A DNA stretch of 64,000 nt, from positions 1 to 64,000 of the forward strand of contig CAZXXS010000064.1 in the NCBI GenBank assembly GCA_964644845.1, written 5' to 3'. Shown one piece after another: positions 17,462-25,748 of the stretch. Source of the DNA: Geothermovivens sp964644845 (GTDB lineage: Bacteria > Zhuqueibacterota > Zhuqueibacteria > Oleimicrobiales > Geothermoviventaceae). The first letter of the stretch is position 1. Each line of letters begins with the position of its first letter. The notes under the pieces are model-generated. The model had not been told where the DNA came from, searched no databases, and saw nothing but the letters and a program-made list of their open reading frames with translations. Position numbers and translations under genes: made by a program.

Positions 17462-18436
17462 ATGAGCGACGAAAAGCACGAAACACCCGACGAAGAGAAG
17501 CGCATGCCGTTTCTCGACCACCTTGAGGAGCTGAGGTGGCGACTCATCAAGTCCATCGCCGCTGTGATGGTGATGGCCCTCGTTTCCTACATGTTCTCCG
17601 AGCAGATCCTCAACATCCTGACGCATCCGTACGCCAAGTTTTCCCGACCGCTTATTTTTCTCGCTCCCACCGAAGGTTTCATGATCCGGATCAAGCTCGC
17701 TCTGTTCAGCGGTTTGATTTTCGCGCTCCCCGTGATCTTCTACCAGTTCTGGAAATTCGTTGCGCCGGGCCTCTACCCGCACGAGAAGAAGTACGTGCCC
17801 ACGATCATTGTGATCAGCACATTCAATTTTCTCGTGGGCGCTGCGTTTGCTTATTTCGTCATCGTGCCGTTCGGTTTGCGCTTTTTGATTGGCTTTGAGA
17901 CGCCGGACTTGCAGGCCAGCATCCGGATCAAAGATTACCTGAGCTTCATCACCAATCTGATGCTGGCCTTTGGCGTTGTGTTCGAACTGCCCATTCTGGC
18001 TTTCTTTCTCACCCGCATTGGGATCATCACGCCGGAGTTCATGAAAAAGTACCGGCGCTACGCGATTGTGATCGTTTTTGTGCTGGCGGCAGTGTTGACA
18101 CCTCCGGATGTCTTCAGTCAGATTGCCCTGGCGATTCCACTGGTTCTGCTCTACGAAATCAGCATCTGGGTGTCTAAAGCGGCAAAAAGGAAACGCGACG
18201 AGGCGAAAGAAACCGAGGAGGGAAGCGGGCGTACACCTCCGCCCCCGCCGCCACCGCCGGAAGGTCCGCGGCCACCCCAGACTCCTGGGGCACCGCCATC
18301 AGAGGCGCCGGGGATGACCCCGGAACCGGAGCCGGATGCAACGGAAGTGGAAGAAACGGGCGAACCCTACCCTGACGAATCGGAGACAACCGGCCTGGAT
18401 GACGAAGAAGATGAGGAACTGTACCCGCCCGATTGA
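17462..18436 (+). CDS. tatC: Sec-independent protein translocase TatC, with a long charged tail
   Basis: 324 residues against about 230-260 for most TatC. TatC is the receptor subunit for twin-arginine signal peptides. The conserved core is present: FLDHLEELRWRLIKS at the N-terminus, PTEGFMIRIKLALFSGL, FYQFWKFVAPGLYPHEKK, and FGVVFELPILAFFLT, with six helices. After the last helix (IALAIPLVLLYEISIWV, ending near residue 236) comes a cytoplasmic tail of about 85 residues. It has a basic patch, then a Pro-rich run with eight consecutive Pro, then a strongly acidic end (DDEEDEELYPPD). ATG 17462 has GGAG nearby. No tatA/B is seen in the window. Confidence 0.94.
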   Translation: MSDEKHETPDEEKRMPFLDHLEELRWRLIKSIAAVMVMALVSYMFSEQILNILTHPYAKFSRPLIFLAPTEGFMIRIKLALFSGLIFALPVIFYQFWKFVAPGLYPHEKKYVPTIIVISTFNFLVGAAFAYFVIVPFGLRFLIGFETPDLQASIRIKDYLSFITNLMLAFGVVFELPILAFFLTRIGIITPEFMKKYRRYAIVIVFVLAAVLTPPDVFSQIALAIPLVLLYEISIWVSKAAKRKRDEAKETEEGSGRTPPPPPPPPEGPRPPQTPGAPPSEAPGMTPEPEPDATEVEETGEPYPDESETTGLDDEEDEELYPPD

Positions 18437-18532
18437 GGTACAAGTTTTCCGCCGCTAAGCTCGGAGACCGCGTGCTGCGGCTCTTCTGTGCTGCTGGCGC
18501 AGAGAGATTTTGGGTCAAGCGGGTAGGTAAAC

Positions 18533-19600
18533 ATGGCAACGATTCCGGATGCATACCTTTCCCTCAGCGACGAAGAGGCCCGCGAGCGCATCCTTGAAGT
18601 AAAGCGCAAGCTGGGCAATCAACTTCTCATTCTGGGCCATCATTACCAACGCCCGGAAATTGTGGCGCTTGCGGACCGACGGGGCGACTCGTTTGGTCTT
18701 TCACGCGAAGCTGCTGACTCGAGTGCTCGCTTCATCGTGTTTTGCGGTGTGCACTTCATGGCCGAAAGTGCCGACATTCTGACCTCTGAACGCCAGGTCG
18801 TCATCCACCCGAATTTGAACGCCGGTTGCCCGTTGGCAGATTTCGCCCCCCTCGACCAGGTCGAGCCGATGTGGGAGCGACTTGTGGACGTGCTCGGTCC
18901 CGGACGTGTTGCGCCGGTGACCTACGTGAACTCGTACGCAGAATTGAAGGCCTTTTGTGGGCGGAACGGAGGCGCAGCCTGCACGTCTTCGAACGCCCAC
19001 AAAGTTTTTCAGTGGGCGCTCGGCCGCACGGAGAAGCTTTTCTTCTTCCCAGACGAAAATCTGGGTCGAAACACCGTCAAACGACTTGGGCGTCGGGGGT
19101 TGAAAGTGGCCGTGTGGGACCCGGAACTTGCGGACGGTGGGCTAACCGTCTCGCAAATGCTGCAGACCGACGTCTTCCTGTGGAAAGGCTACTGCCACGT
19201 GCACACCTGGTTTCAGCCTGAGCACGTGCGCAAGGTGCGAGAGCTCGATCCCCAGGCCATTGTGATTGTTCACCCCGAATGCCGCGAGGACGTTGTGGAG
19301 CTGGCGGATCACGCTGGGTCTACAGAGTTTATCCTGAAATTTGTTCAGTCGGCTCCCGCAGGAGCGCACATCGCCATCGGGACGGAAGTGAACATGGTGA
19401 AGCGGCTGGCCACGGAGTTCCCGGACAAACGCATTTACCCGTTGGCCCGGTCGTTGTGCCCGAACATGTTCAAGATTTCGTTGCAGAGTGTTGCCTGGGT
19501 GCTGGAGAACCTGGGCGAGGTGAACGTGGTTAGGGTCCCCGAGCCGGTGCGCAGCCAGGCTCGTGTGGCGCTGGACAGGATGTTGCAGTTGGCCGCGTGA
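18533..19600 (+). CDS. nadA: Quinolinate synthase A
   Basis: 355 residues. NadA condenses iminoaspartate with dihydroxyacetone phosphate to quinolinate in NAD synthesis, using a [4Fe-4S] cluster. Family motifs are LILGHHYQRPEI, GDSFGLSREA, FCGVHFMAESADIL, NLNAGCPLADF, VTYVNSYAELKA, FPDENLGRNT, VHPECREDV and YPLARSLCPNMFKI. The likely cluster ligands are the Cys of FCGVHFMAE, GAACTSSNA and RSLCPNM. ATG 18533 follows tatC after 96 bases. nadB and nadC are not nearby. A terminator follows at 19655-19682. Confidence 0.96.
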   Translation: MATIPDAYLSLSDEEARERILEVKRKLGNQLLILGHHYQRPEIVALADRRGDSFGLSREAADSSARFIVFCGVHFMAESADILTSERQVVIHPNLNAGCPLADFAPLDQVEPMWERLVDVLGPGRVAPVTYVNSYAELKAFCGRNGGAACTSSNAHKVFQWALGRTEKLFFFPDENLGRNTVKRLGRRGLKVAVWDPELADGGLTVSQMLQTDVFLWKGYCHVHTWFQPEHVRKVRELDPQAIVIVHPECREDVVELADHAGSTEFILKFVQSAPAGAHIAIGTEVNMVKRLATEFPDKRIYPLARSLCPNMFKISLQSVAWVLENLGEVNVVRVPEPVRSQARVALDRMLQLAA

Positions 19601-19654
19601 AGAGCGAGGAAGTTTCGCGGAAAAGAGACTGGCCTGTGTGCGTTGGTTCTTGCT

Positions 19655-19682
19655 GCCCGGCGGTTTGCGCCGGGCTTTGTTG
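19655..19682 (+). terminator. Rho-independent terminator after nadA
   Basis: GCCCGGCG at 19655-19662, loop GTTTG, and CGCCGGGC at 19668-19675 form a perfect 8-base-pair GC-rich stem followed by TTTGTTG. It sits 55 bases after the nadA stop and about 60 before dcd. Confidence 0.65.
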
Positions 19683-19741
19683 AATTGGGGTGCACGGGAG
19701 TTTGGTAAGCAGACTGGCGGCTGTAACGACGGAGGAGACTG

Positions 19742-20296
19742 ATGGCAATTAAGCCGGACCACTGGATCCGCAAGATGGCGCTGGAGCACGGGATGATTGA
19801 GCCGTTCGTCGAGAGCCAGGTGCGCGAGGGTGTTCTCTCGTACGGGCTGTCTTCTTACGGGTACGACGTACGGATCGCGAACGAGTTCAAGATCTTCACC
19901 AACATCAACAACACCATCGTCGACCCGAAGAATTTCGACCCGCGCAGCCTGGTGGATTTCGAAGGCGATGTTTGCATCATTCCGCCGAATTCGTTTGCTT
20001 TGGGGCGCACTGTGGAGTATTTTCGCATTCCGCGGAACGTGATGACCATTTGCGTCGGCAAGTCGACGTACGCCCGCTGTGGCATCATCACCAACGTGAC
20101 GCCGCTGGAACCCGGCTGGGAGGGCTACGTTACGCTGGAGATCTCGAACACGACACCTCTCCCCGCAAAAATCTACGCCTACGAGGGGATTGCGCAGATC
20201 CTCTTTTTTGAAAGCGACGAAGAGTGCGAGCGTTCCTACGCTGACAAAACTGGAAAATACCAGGCTCAGCGCGGCGTGACATTGCCGAAAGTCTGA
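19742..20296 (+). CDS. dcd: dCTP deaminase
   Basis: 184 residues. Dcd deaminates dCTP to dUTP for thymidylate synthesis and is a trimeric dUTPase-fold enzyme. Signatures are SYGLSSYGYDVRIANEF, GKSTYARCGIITNVTPLEP, the catalytic Glu region GWEGYVTLEISNTTPLPAKI, and the C-terminal KTGKYQAQRGVTLPKV. Length and motifs match the monofunctional deaminase of the 180-195 residue class. ATG 19742 is preceded by GGAGGAGACTG. It probably starts a transcript that continues into the PHP gene 32 bases later. Confidence 0.96.
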   Translation: MAIKPDHWIRKMALEHGMIEPFVESQVREGVLSYGLSSYGYDVRIANEFKIFTNINNTIVDPKNFDPRSLVDFEGDVCIIPPNSFALGRTVEYFRIPRNVMTICVGKSTYARCGIITNVTPLEPGWEGYVTLEISNTTPLPAKIYAYEGIAQILFFESDEECERSYADKTGKYQAQRGVTLPKV

Positions 20297-20328
20297 ACGG
20301 AGCGGAGCAGCGAGAGGGGTTGGCGCTT

Positions 20329-21186
20329 TTGACCGGGAAGAAAGTCGATCTGCACCTACACTCGAACCATTCGGATGGCGTTTGGTCGCCTGCGGAAGTC
20401 GTCAGACGAGCGGCACAGGCGGAGCTCGCGGCAATTGCTCTCACCGATCACGACACGGTTTCAGGGGTGGAAGAGGCCCTGTCCGAGGGCCGAAAAGTCG
20501 GGATCGACGTGGTGTCTGGAATCGAGATCAGTTGCCTTGGTGACGGCTACGAGGTACACATGCTCGGGTTGTTTGTCGACCCCACCGACTCGGGCCTTCT
20601 GAACTACTCCCGCTGGTACCACGAAGAGCGGTTGAACCGAGCGCGACGGATCCTGCAGCGCCTGGCGGAGCTCGGCATGCCTCTCGATCAGGATGCGCTG
20701 TTTGCTGAGGTTGGGGATGGCTCGCTCGGACGTCCCCACATCGCAGAGTTTCTGGTACGCCACGGCTACGTGCAATCCTTCGAAGAAGCTTTTGACCTTT
20801 ACCTGGGGGACGGCAAGCCGGCCTACGTGCCAAAACGCAAATTGCATCCCCGCGAGGCAATTCGACTTGTGCACAACGCGGGAGGCTTGGCGATCGCCGC
20901 CCATCCCGGCATGGATCTCACAGACCAGAACCTGGTGGATTTGCTGCGCCTGGGTCTGGACGGCGTGGAAACAATCCACCCGAAGCACACGCCGGAGCAG
21001 GTGGCACATTACCAGGAGTTCGCTCAGAAACACCGGCTGCTCGTCAGTGGCGGCTCAGACTGTCACGGGCGAGGCGACGAAATTTTGCTCGGCACACTCG
21101 ATGTTCCCTACCGGGTGTTCCTGGAACTCAAAGAAGCACACGACCGCCTGCGCGTTGGTGCCGGGGCAGTAACCCGACAAGGTTGA
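20329..21186 (+). CDS. PHP-domain phosphoesterase (TrpH/YciV-like)
   Basis: 285 residues. PHP enzymes are metal-dependent phosphoesterases; this subgroup (COG0613) includes the 3',5'-nucleoside bisphosphate phosphatase and RNase AM. Metal ligands are visible: DLHLHSNHSDG at the N-terminus, LTDHDTVSG, GIEISC, LAIAAHPG and SGGSDCHG. TTG 20329 is chosen because AGAGGGG ends nine bases upstream; TTG 20320 directly abuts that site and is unlikely. The C-terminus overlaps the beginning of an open frame that leads into the next gene. The substrate cannot be fixed from sequence. Confidence 0.88.
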   Translation: MTGKKVDLHLHSNHSDGVWSPAEVVRRAAQAELAAIALTDHDTVSGVEEALSEGRKVGIDVVSGIEISCLGDGYEVHMLGLFVDPTDSGLLNYSRWYHEERLNRARRILQRLAELGMPLDQDALFAEVGDGSLGRPHIAEFLVRHGYVQSFEEAFDLYLGDGKPAYVPKRKLHPREAIRLVHNAGGLAIAAHPGMDLTDQNLVDLLRLGLDGVETIHPKHTPEQVAHYQEFAQKHRLLVSGGSDCHGRGDEILLGTLDVPYRVFLELKEAHDRLRVGAGAVTRQG

Positions 21187-21398
21187 GTCTTCTCGGATTT
21201 TTGCCGGTTGTGTGCTGCTCTTGCGCTGGTCAATTGGAACCGCCGGGTTGTCGCCGGCAGTTCTTTTCACGCTGGGCAGGACGGGAGATCACGGGAGAAA
21301 CGGGCCGTTGCGGAAGTTCGCTGTTTGCGGTTGAGGGTGCCGCGGGGCGGAGAAACAGGACGGCAAACCACGAACTAACCTACACGGAGACACACCCG

Positions 21399-23258
21399 AT
21401 GCCCGAAACCCGTTCTCGACAGCGTTTCGTGGTTCGTTTCGATCCTTCGGGACTGCGTTGCTCATGTCCCGAGGGGATGACCATTTTGGGAGCTGCACAG
21501 AAAGCCGGGGTAACCATTCCGTCCATCTGTGGAGGTGCTGGTCTTTGCGGCAAGTGTAAAGTGAAGGTGACCCACGGTGTTACGCCGGTCACGGATGTGG
21601 AACGTGAGTGGCTGACGCCCCGCGAAATCCGGGAGGGCATTCGTCTTGCTTGCCAGGCGAAGATTGCCGGCGAAGCGGCGATCCAGGTAGTGGCTGAGGC
21701 CGAAGAAGGCCAGGTACTGGAGACGGGAATCCACCGTCAGGTGTACGTGCGGCCTGCGGTGCGAAAACGCTACCTCAAGTTGCGTGAGCCCACGCTCGAG
21801 GGAAATCCATTCGACTGGGATGATCTGTGTGCTCAGGTGGGAGACTGCAAAGACCCACGTCCCTACGACGTGCGCATCTGGGCCACGCTTCCTTCACGAT
21901 TGCGAAAATGGAACTTCCGCGGCACTGCGGTTACGCTGAACGGTCGCCTTCTCGACTTCGAACGAGGCAACACCCGGACACGACTTTTCGGCGTGGCTGT
22001 GGATCTCGGCACAACGACCGTGGTTGGCAAACTCATCGATTTGATTGACGGCTCTGTGCAGGCCGTGGCGTCGACGGCGAACCCGCAACGGATCTACGGC
22101 GAGGATGTGGTGTCGCGAGTACAGCACGCCAGCAAGGGCAAGCGGGAACGCCGGGAGCTTCAGAAAGCCGCTGTTCAGGCGATCAACAGCGTTGTCGAAC
22201 GCGTTTTGGCTGAGGCTCGCGTGTCCCGCCGCTTCGTGTACGAGGTTGTCGTCGATGGGAACACGGTAATGAACCACCTGCTTGTCGGAGCTGATCCCAC
22301 CTACATGGCCGAGTACCCTTACGTTCCTGTCTTCCGTGGTCCGATTGATCATCCTGCTCGCGACCTGGGGCTCCGGATCCACCGCAGTGGACGTGTGCAC
22401 ATTCTACCCGCCATCGGCCGCTTCGTTGGGGGCGACACGACCGGTGTGTTGCTGGCGACCGACCTTTGCCAGCGCACGTCTTTGCACCTGGCCGTGGACA
22501 TCGGCACGAACGGCGAAATGGTTCTCGGCCACAAGGGTTGGGCTGTGGCGTGCTCGACGGCTGCTGGACCGGCCTTCGAGGGTGCGAACATCCGGCACGG
22601 CATGCGTGCCGAAAAGGGGGCCATCGACAGCGTGTGGGTAGAGAACGGTCAACTGCGCACGCACGTGATCGGGGAGGTCGAAGCGCGCGGCATCTGCGGC
22701 TCCGCGGTGATCGACATCGTGGCTGAACTCCTAAGGGCGGGCATCCTCCAGGAGACCGGACGCATGTTGCCCCCGGATCAGCTCCCGGACGACGTGCCAG
22801 AAGACCTGCGTCGGCGTGTACGCACCGGCGATCAGGGTGTCTTCTTTGTGCTCACCGAAAACCAGGGCGAGCCGGAAGTGATTTTCACCCAGAGAGACGT
22901 TCGTGAAGTGCAGCTTGCCAAAGGGGCGATCGCAACGGGCATCGAGATGCTACTCAGCGAAGCAGGTAAGGGCCTGGACGACGTGGAAAAAGTGCTCGTT
23001 GCTGGCGGGTTTGGCAACTACATGAAACCCGAAAATGCGCTTCGGATCGGCCTCTTGCCGCAAATGCCAAAGGAGAAAGTGCACTACGTGGGCAACGCAG
23101 CTCTGACGGGGGCGGAGATGGCGCTGATCTCGGTGGAAGCCCGCCGCGAGGCCAGGCGAATTGCCCAGAGCGTGCGGTACATCGAAATCGCAGCCAAGCC
23201 GGAATTCCAGGAACGTTTTGCGGAAAACATGCTGTTCCCGGCGGACGACCTTGCCTGA
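21399..23258 (+). CDS. RACo-like ferredoxin/ASKHA-domain protein (corrinoid activation type)
   Basis: 619 residues. The N-terminal 2Fe-2S ferredoxin domain has Cys44, Cys50, Cys53 and Cys85 (ICGGAGLCGKCKV and LACQ). The middle linker carries a KYL-like segment, then a DUF4445/ASKHA ATPase: AVDLGTTTVVGKLIDL, DGNTVMNHLL, AVDIGTNGEMVLG, STAAGPAFEG and VAGGFGNYM. This is the architecture of RACo proteins, which reduce Co(II) corrinoid back to Co(I) at the expense of ATP for methyltransferases. ATG 21399 is chosen for CGGAGA upstream and the MPETRSRQRF start; the frame is open to 21183 but has no signal there. No corrinoid protein or methyltransferase lies in the window. Confidence 0.88.
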   Translation: MPETRSRQRFVVRFDPSGLRCSCPEGMTILGAAQKAGVTIPSICGGAGLCGKCKVKVTHGVTPVTDVEREWLTPREIREGIRLACQAKIAGEAAIQVVAEAEEGQVLETGIHRQVYVRPAVRKRYLKLREPTLEGNPFDWDDLCAQVGDCKDPRPYDVRIWATLPSRLRKWNFRGTAVTLNGRLLDFERGNTRTRLFGVAVDLGTTTVVGKLIDLIDGSVQAVASTANPQRIYGEDVVSRVQHASKGKRERRELQKAAVQAINSVVERVLAEARVSRRFVYEVVVDGNTVMNHLLVGADPTYMAEYPYVPVFRGPIDHPARDLGLRIHRSGRVHILPAIGRFVGGDTTGVLLATDLCQRTSLHLAVDIGTNGEMVLGHKGWAVACSTAAGPAFEGANIRHGMRAEKGAIDSVWVENGQLRTHVIGEVEARGICGSAVIDIVAELLRAGILQETGRMLPPDQLPDDVPEDLRRRVRTGDQGVFFVLTENQGEPEVIFTQRDVREVQLAKGAIATGIEMLLSEAGKGLDDVEKVLVAGGFGNYMKPENALRIGLLPQMPKEKVHYVGNAALTGAEMALISVEARREARRIAQSVRYIEIAAKPEFQERFAENMLFPADDLA

Positions 23259-23316
23259 GGCCAGGCCCACCGAGAGCGGAAAAAACGGCTCTGTTTGGAA
23301 CAGGGAGGAGGCACTG

Positions 23317-24507
23317 ATGCCGTCTGACCCTTTGATTGACGAGAAAATCGAGCAGGCAATTGAGATTCTGCGCGAAAAGAACGTAGATCTCTGGCTCACC
23401 TTTGTGCGCGAAAGCAGCACAACGCCCGACCCGGTCCTGGAGCTGATCTTGGGGACTTCGGTTACCTGGCAATCGGCTTTTGTGCTCACCGCCAGTGGCG
23501 AGCGTGTGGCCATCGTGGGAAGCCTGGATGTAGCCAACATCCGCGACCACGGCCACTACGCCGAGGTGATCGGTTACAAAGAGTCCATTCGGAAACCGCT
23601 TTTGGAGTCGCTGGCTCGATTTAATCCGGCGACAATCGCCATCAATTTCTCAAAGAACGACGTTCTTGCAGATGGCCTTACTCACGGCATGTTTTTGCTG
23701 CTGCGCGACTACCTGAAGGATTCGCCGTTCGCGGACCGGTTGGTTAGTTCAGAAAAAGTTGTGGCTGCGCTCCGTGGACGCAAGTCTGCCACGGAGATCG
23801 AACGCATCCGTCGGTCGATCCAGCTGGCCCTGCAGATGTTCGCGACGGTGGACCGCGAGGTGCGCGTGGGCATGACGGAAAGGGAAGTGGCCGAAATCAT
23901 GAAGCGGGAAATGAAGCGCGCCGGTGTGACCCCAGCCTGGGACCCCGACTACTGTCCGTCTGTGTTCACAGGACCCGAATCCGCGGGCGCTCACGCGGGT
24001 CCCACAGACCGTCGCATTGAAGCCGGACATCTGATGAACATCGATTTTGGTGTGATTCTTGACGACTACGCCTCAGATCTTCAGCGTACCTGGTATTTTC
24101 GGCGACCGGGGGAGAACGAGGCACCCGAGGCTGTGCAGCGCGGTTTCGAGACAATCCGGGACGCGATTACCCGGGCAGCCGAGGCGCTGCGGCCCGGTGT
24201 AGAAGGCTGGCGCGTAGATCAGGTGGCTCGTCAGTACATCGTTGACCAGGGGTTCGAAGAATTCCCGCACGCGCTGGGCCACCAGCTTGGCCGACGAGCC
24301 CACGACGGCGCCGGGTTGCTTTGTCCGCGCTGGGAGCGCTACGGCGACTTGCCCTACGAGAAGGTGGAAGCCGGGCAGGTGTACACGCTCGAGCCCCGAC
24401 TTACGGTTCCGGGCCACGGTGTGGCGACGATTGAGGAGATCGTCGTGGTGCGCGAGGAGGGCGCGGAGTTCCTCTCGGAACGGCAAATGGAGCTGCTGTT
24501 GAAGTAA
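23317..24507 (+). CDS. M24-family metallopeptidase (Xaa-Pro aminopeptidase-like)
   Basis: 396 residues. A creatinase-like N-terminal domain is followed by the pita-bread catalytic domain. The five metal ligands can be seen in order: two Asp in NIDFGVILDDYASDLQRTW, His in FPHALGHQLGRRAHDGAG, Glu in YTLEPRLTVPG and Glu in ATIEEIVVV. It would cleave an N-terminal residue before proline, although some homologues are dipeptidases. ATG 23317 has GGGAGGAG seven bases upstream. It is probably cytoplasmic, since no signal peptide is present. Confidence 0.9.
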   Translation: MPSDPLIDEKIEQAIEILREKNVDLWLTFVRESSTTPDPVLELILGTSVTWQSAFVLTASGERVAIVGSLDVANIRDHGHYAEVIGYKESIRKPLLESLARFNPATIAINFSKNDVLADGLTHGMFLLLRDYLKDSPFADRLVSSEKVVAALRGRKSATEIERIRRSIQLALQMFATVDREVRVGMTEREVAEIMKREMKRAGVTPAWDPDYCPSVFTGPESAGAHAGPTDRRIEAGHLMNIDFGVILDDYASDLQRTWYFRRPGENEAPEAVQRGFETIRDAITRAAEALRPGVEGWRVDQVARQYIVDQGFEEFPHALGHQLGRRAHDGAGLLCPRWERYGDLPYEKVEAGQVYTLEPRLTVPGHGVATIEEIVVVREEGAEFLSERQMELLLK

Positions 24508-24663
24508 ATGCCCTCGGACTGCAACGCCGAGCGCGATTCCGAAAGCCAGTTGCCGGCGCCGCGCTGCGCACTCGGTCCAACGTGGTGGGCGTGAGCTGTT
24601 TGCGGCCGTCGGGGAAGGGGTGTGAGATCAGCGAGTGTCTTTTCGGAGAGGAGCGAATACGGC

Positions 24664-25554
24664 ATGCCAGAGCAAATCATCGCCGGAATCGATTTTGGCG
24701 GCACCAAGATTCGCACCGGGGTGGTGGACCAGAACGGAGAACTGTACGGGCGGGTAATTGAATTGCCGACGGGGGCAACCCGCCCGGCCGAGGCGATTCT
24801 CGAAGACATGGCCCGGACGGTGGAAGAAGCGGTGCGATCGGCAGGAGCCGAAGTCCGGGATCTTTCCGGAGTTGGAGTGGGGTCGCCGGGTCCGCTCGAC
24901 TTACGAGAAGGACGGCTTCTGAATGCACCGAACCTGCCCACCATGTGGGACTTTCCCCTCCGGGCTCGCCTGCAGGAGCGCCTCGGTGTGCCGGTGTTTG
25001 TGAACAACGACGGCAACTGCTTCGTGCTTGGGGAAGCCACGTTTGGATCGGCCAGGGGGCTGGATGTGGTAACTGGTGTCACGCTTGGCACAGGCCTTGG
25101 CTGCGGTCTCGTGATCGGTGGCCGAATCTTTGAGGGCGCTACAGGAACGGCCACGGAGATTTGGTGTAGCCCCTACCTGGATGCTACGTTTGAGGAGTAC
25201 GGCGCCGCCAGAGGCCTGGTACGAGCGTACAAAGAGGTCACGGGTCTCAAGGCAGAGGGAAAGGAGATCTTCAAACGGGCACAGGCAGGCGAAGACGCCG
25301 CACTGGAGGCGTGGCGGCGGTACGGACATCACCTGGGCGTGATTTTGAGCTACCTTGTGAACGTGCTGGACCCGGACGCCATCGTGGTGGGTGGGTCCGT
25401 TGCTGCGGGCTGGGGATTTTTCCACGAAGAGACGTTGACGGCGTTGCACGCAAACATCAACCCGCGACCTCGGGAGCACCTTCGACTTCTCCGTGCCACC
25501 CTCGGCGAGTTGACCGGCGTGCTTGGGGCTGCGGCACTGGCGCTGCAGCCTTGA
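24664..25554 (+). CDS. ROK-family sugar kinase
   Basis: 296 residues. The ATP-binding motif GIDFGGTKIRTGVV, the phosphate/substrate stretches GSPGPLD and VNNDGNCFVLGE, and GVTLGTGLGCGLVIGG mark it as a ROK kinase; glucokinase, fructokinase or allose kinase activity is possible. The zinc-binding CxCGxxGCxE of classical ROK members is missing. In its place is ATEIWCSPYLDATFEEYGA, as in a zinc-less branch. ATG 24664 has GGAGAGGAG upstream. It is placed ahead of the secreted alpha-galactosidase-like gene, which fits phosphorylation of the released sugar. Confidence 0.85.
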   Translation: MPEQIIAGIDFGGTKIRTGVVDQNGELYGRVIELPTGATRPAEAILEDMARTVEEAVRSAGAEVRDLSGVGVGSPGPLDLREGRLLNAPNLPTMWDFPLRARLQERLGVPVFVNNDGNCFVLGEATFGSARGLDVVTGVTLGTGLGCGLVIGGRIFEGATGTATEIWCSPYLDATFEEYGAARGLVRAYKEVTGLKAEGKEIFKRAQAGEDAALEAWRRYGHHLGVILSYLVNVLDPDAIVVGGSVAAGWGFFHEETLTALHANINPRPREHLRLLRATLGELTGVLGAAALALQP

Positions 25555-25748
25555 AGATCTCACCGGGGCAAAACACGGAGCGTTTGCGAGGTTGAGCTTG
25601 CTTCAACACACGTGTCCGACGTCTGGCCCGCGAAACAAGTGTCGCGGTGAAACGGCCGGGCCGCACCTTTTCTTGGTTGAACAACTCTGGTGCAGCCTCT
25701 TCGGGGAACGGGGTTAAGCCCACGGCCCTGAGTGCGGAGGGTCAAATC

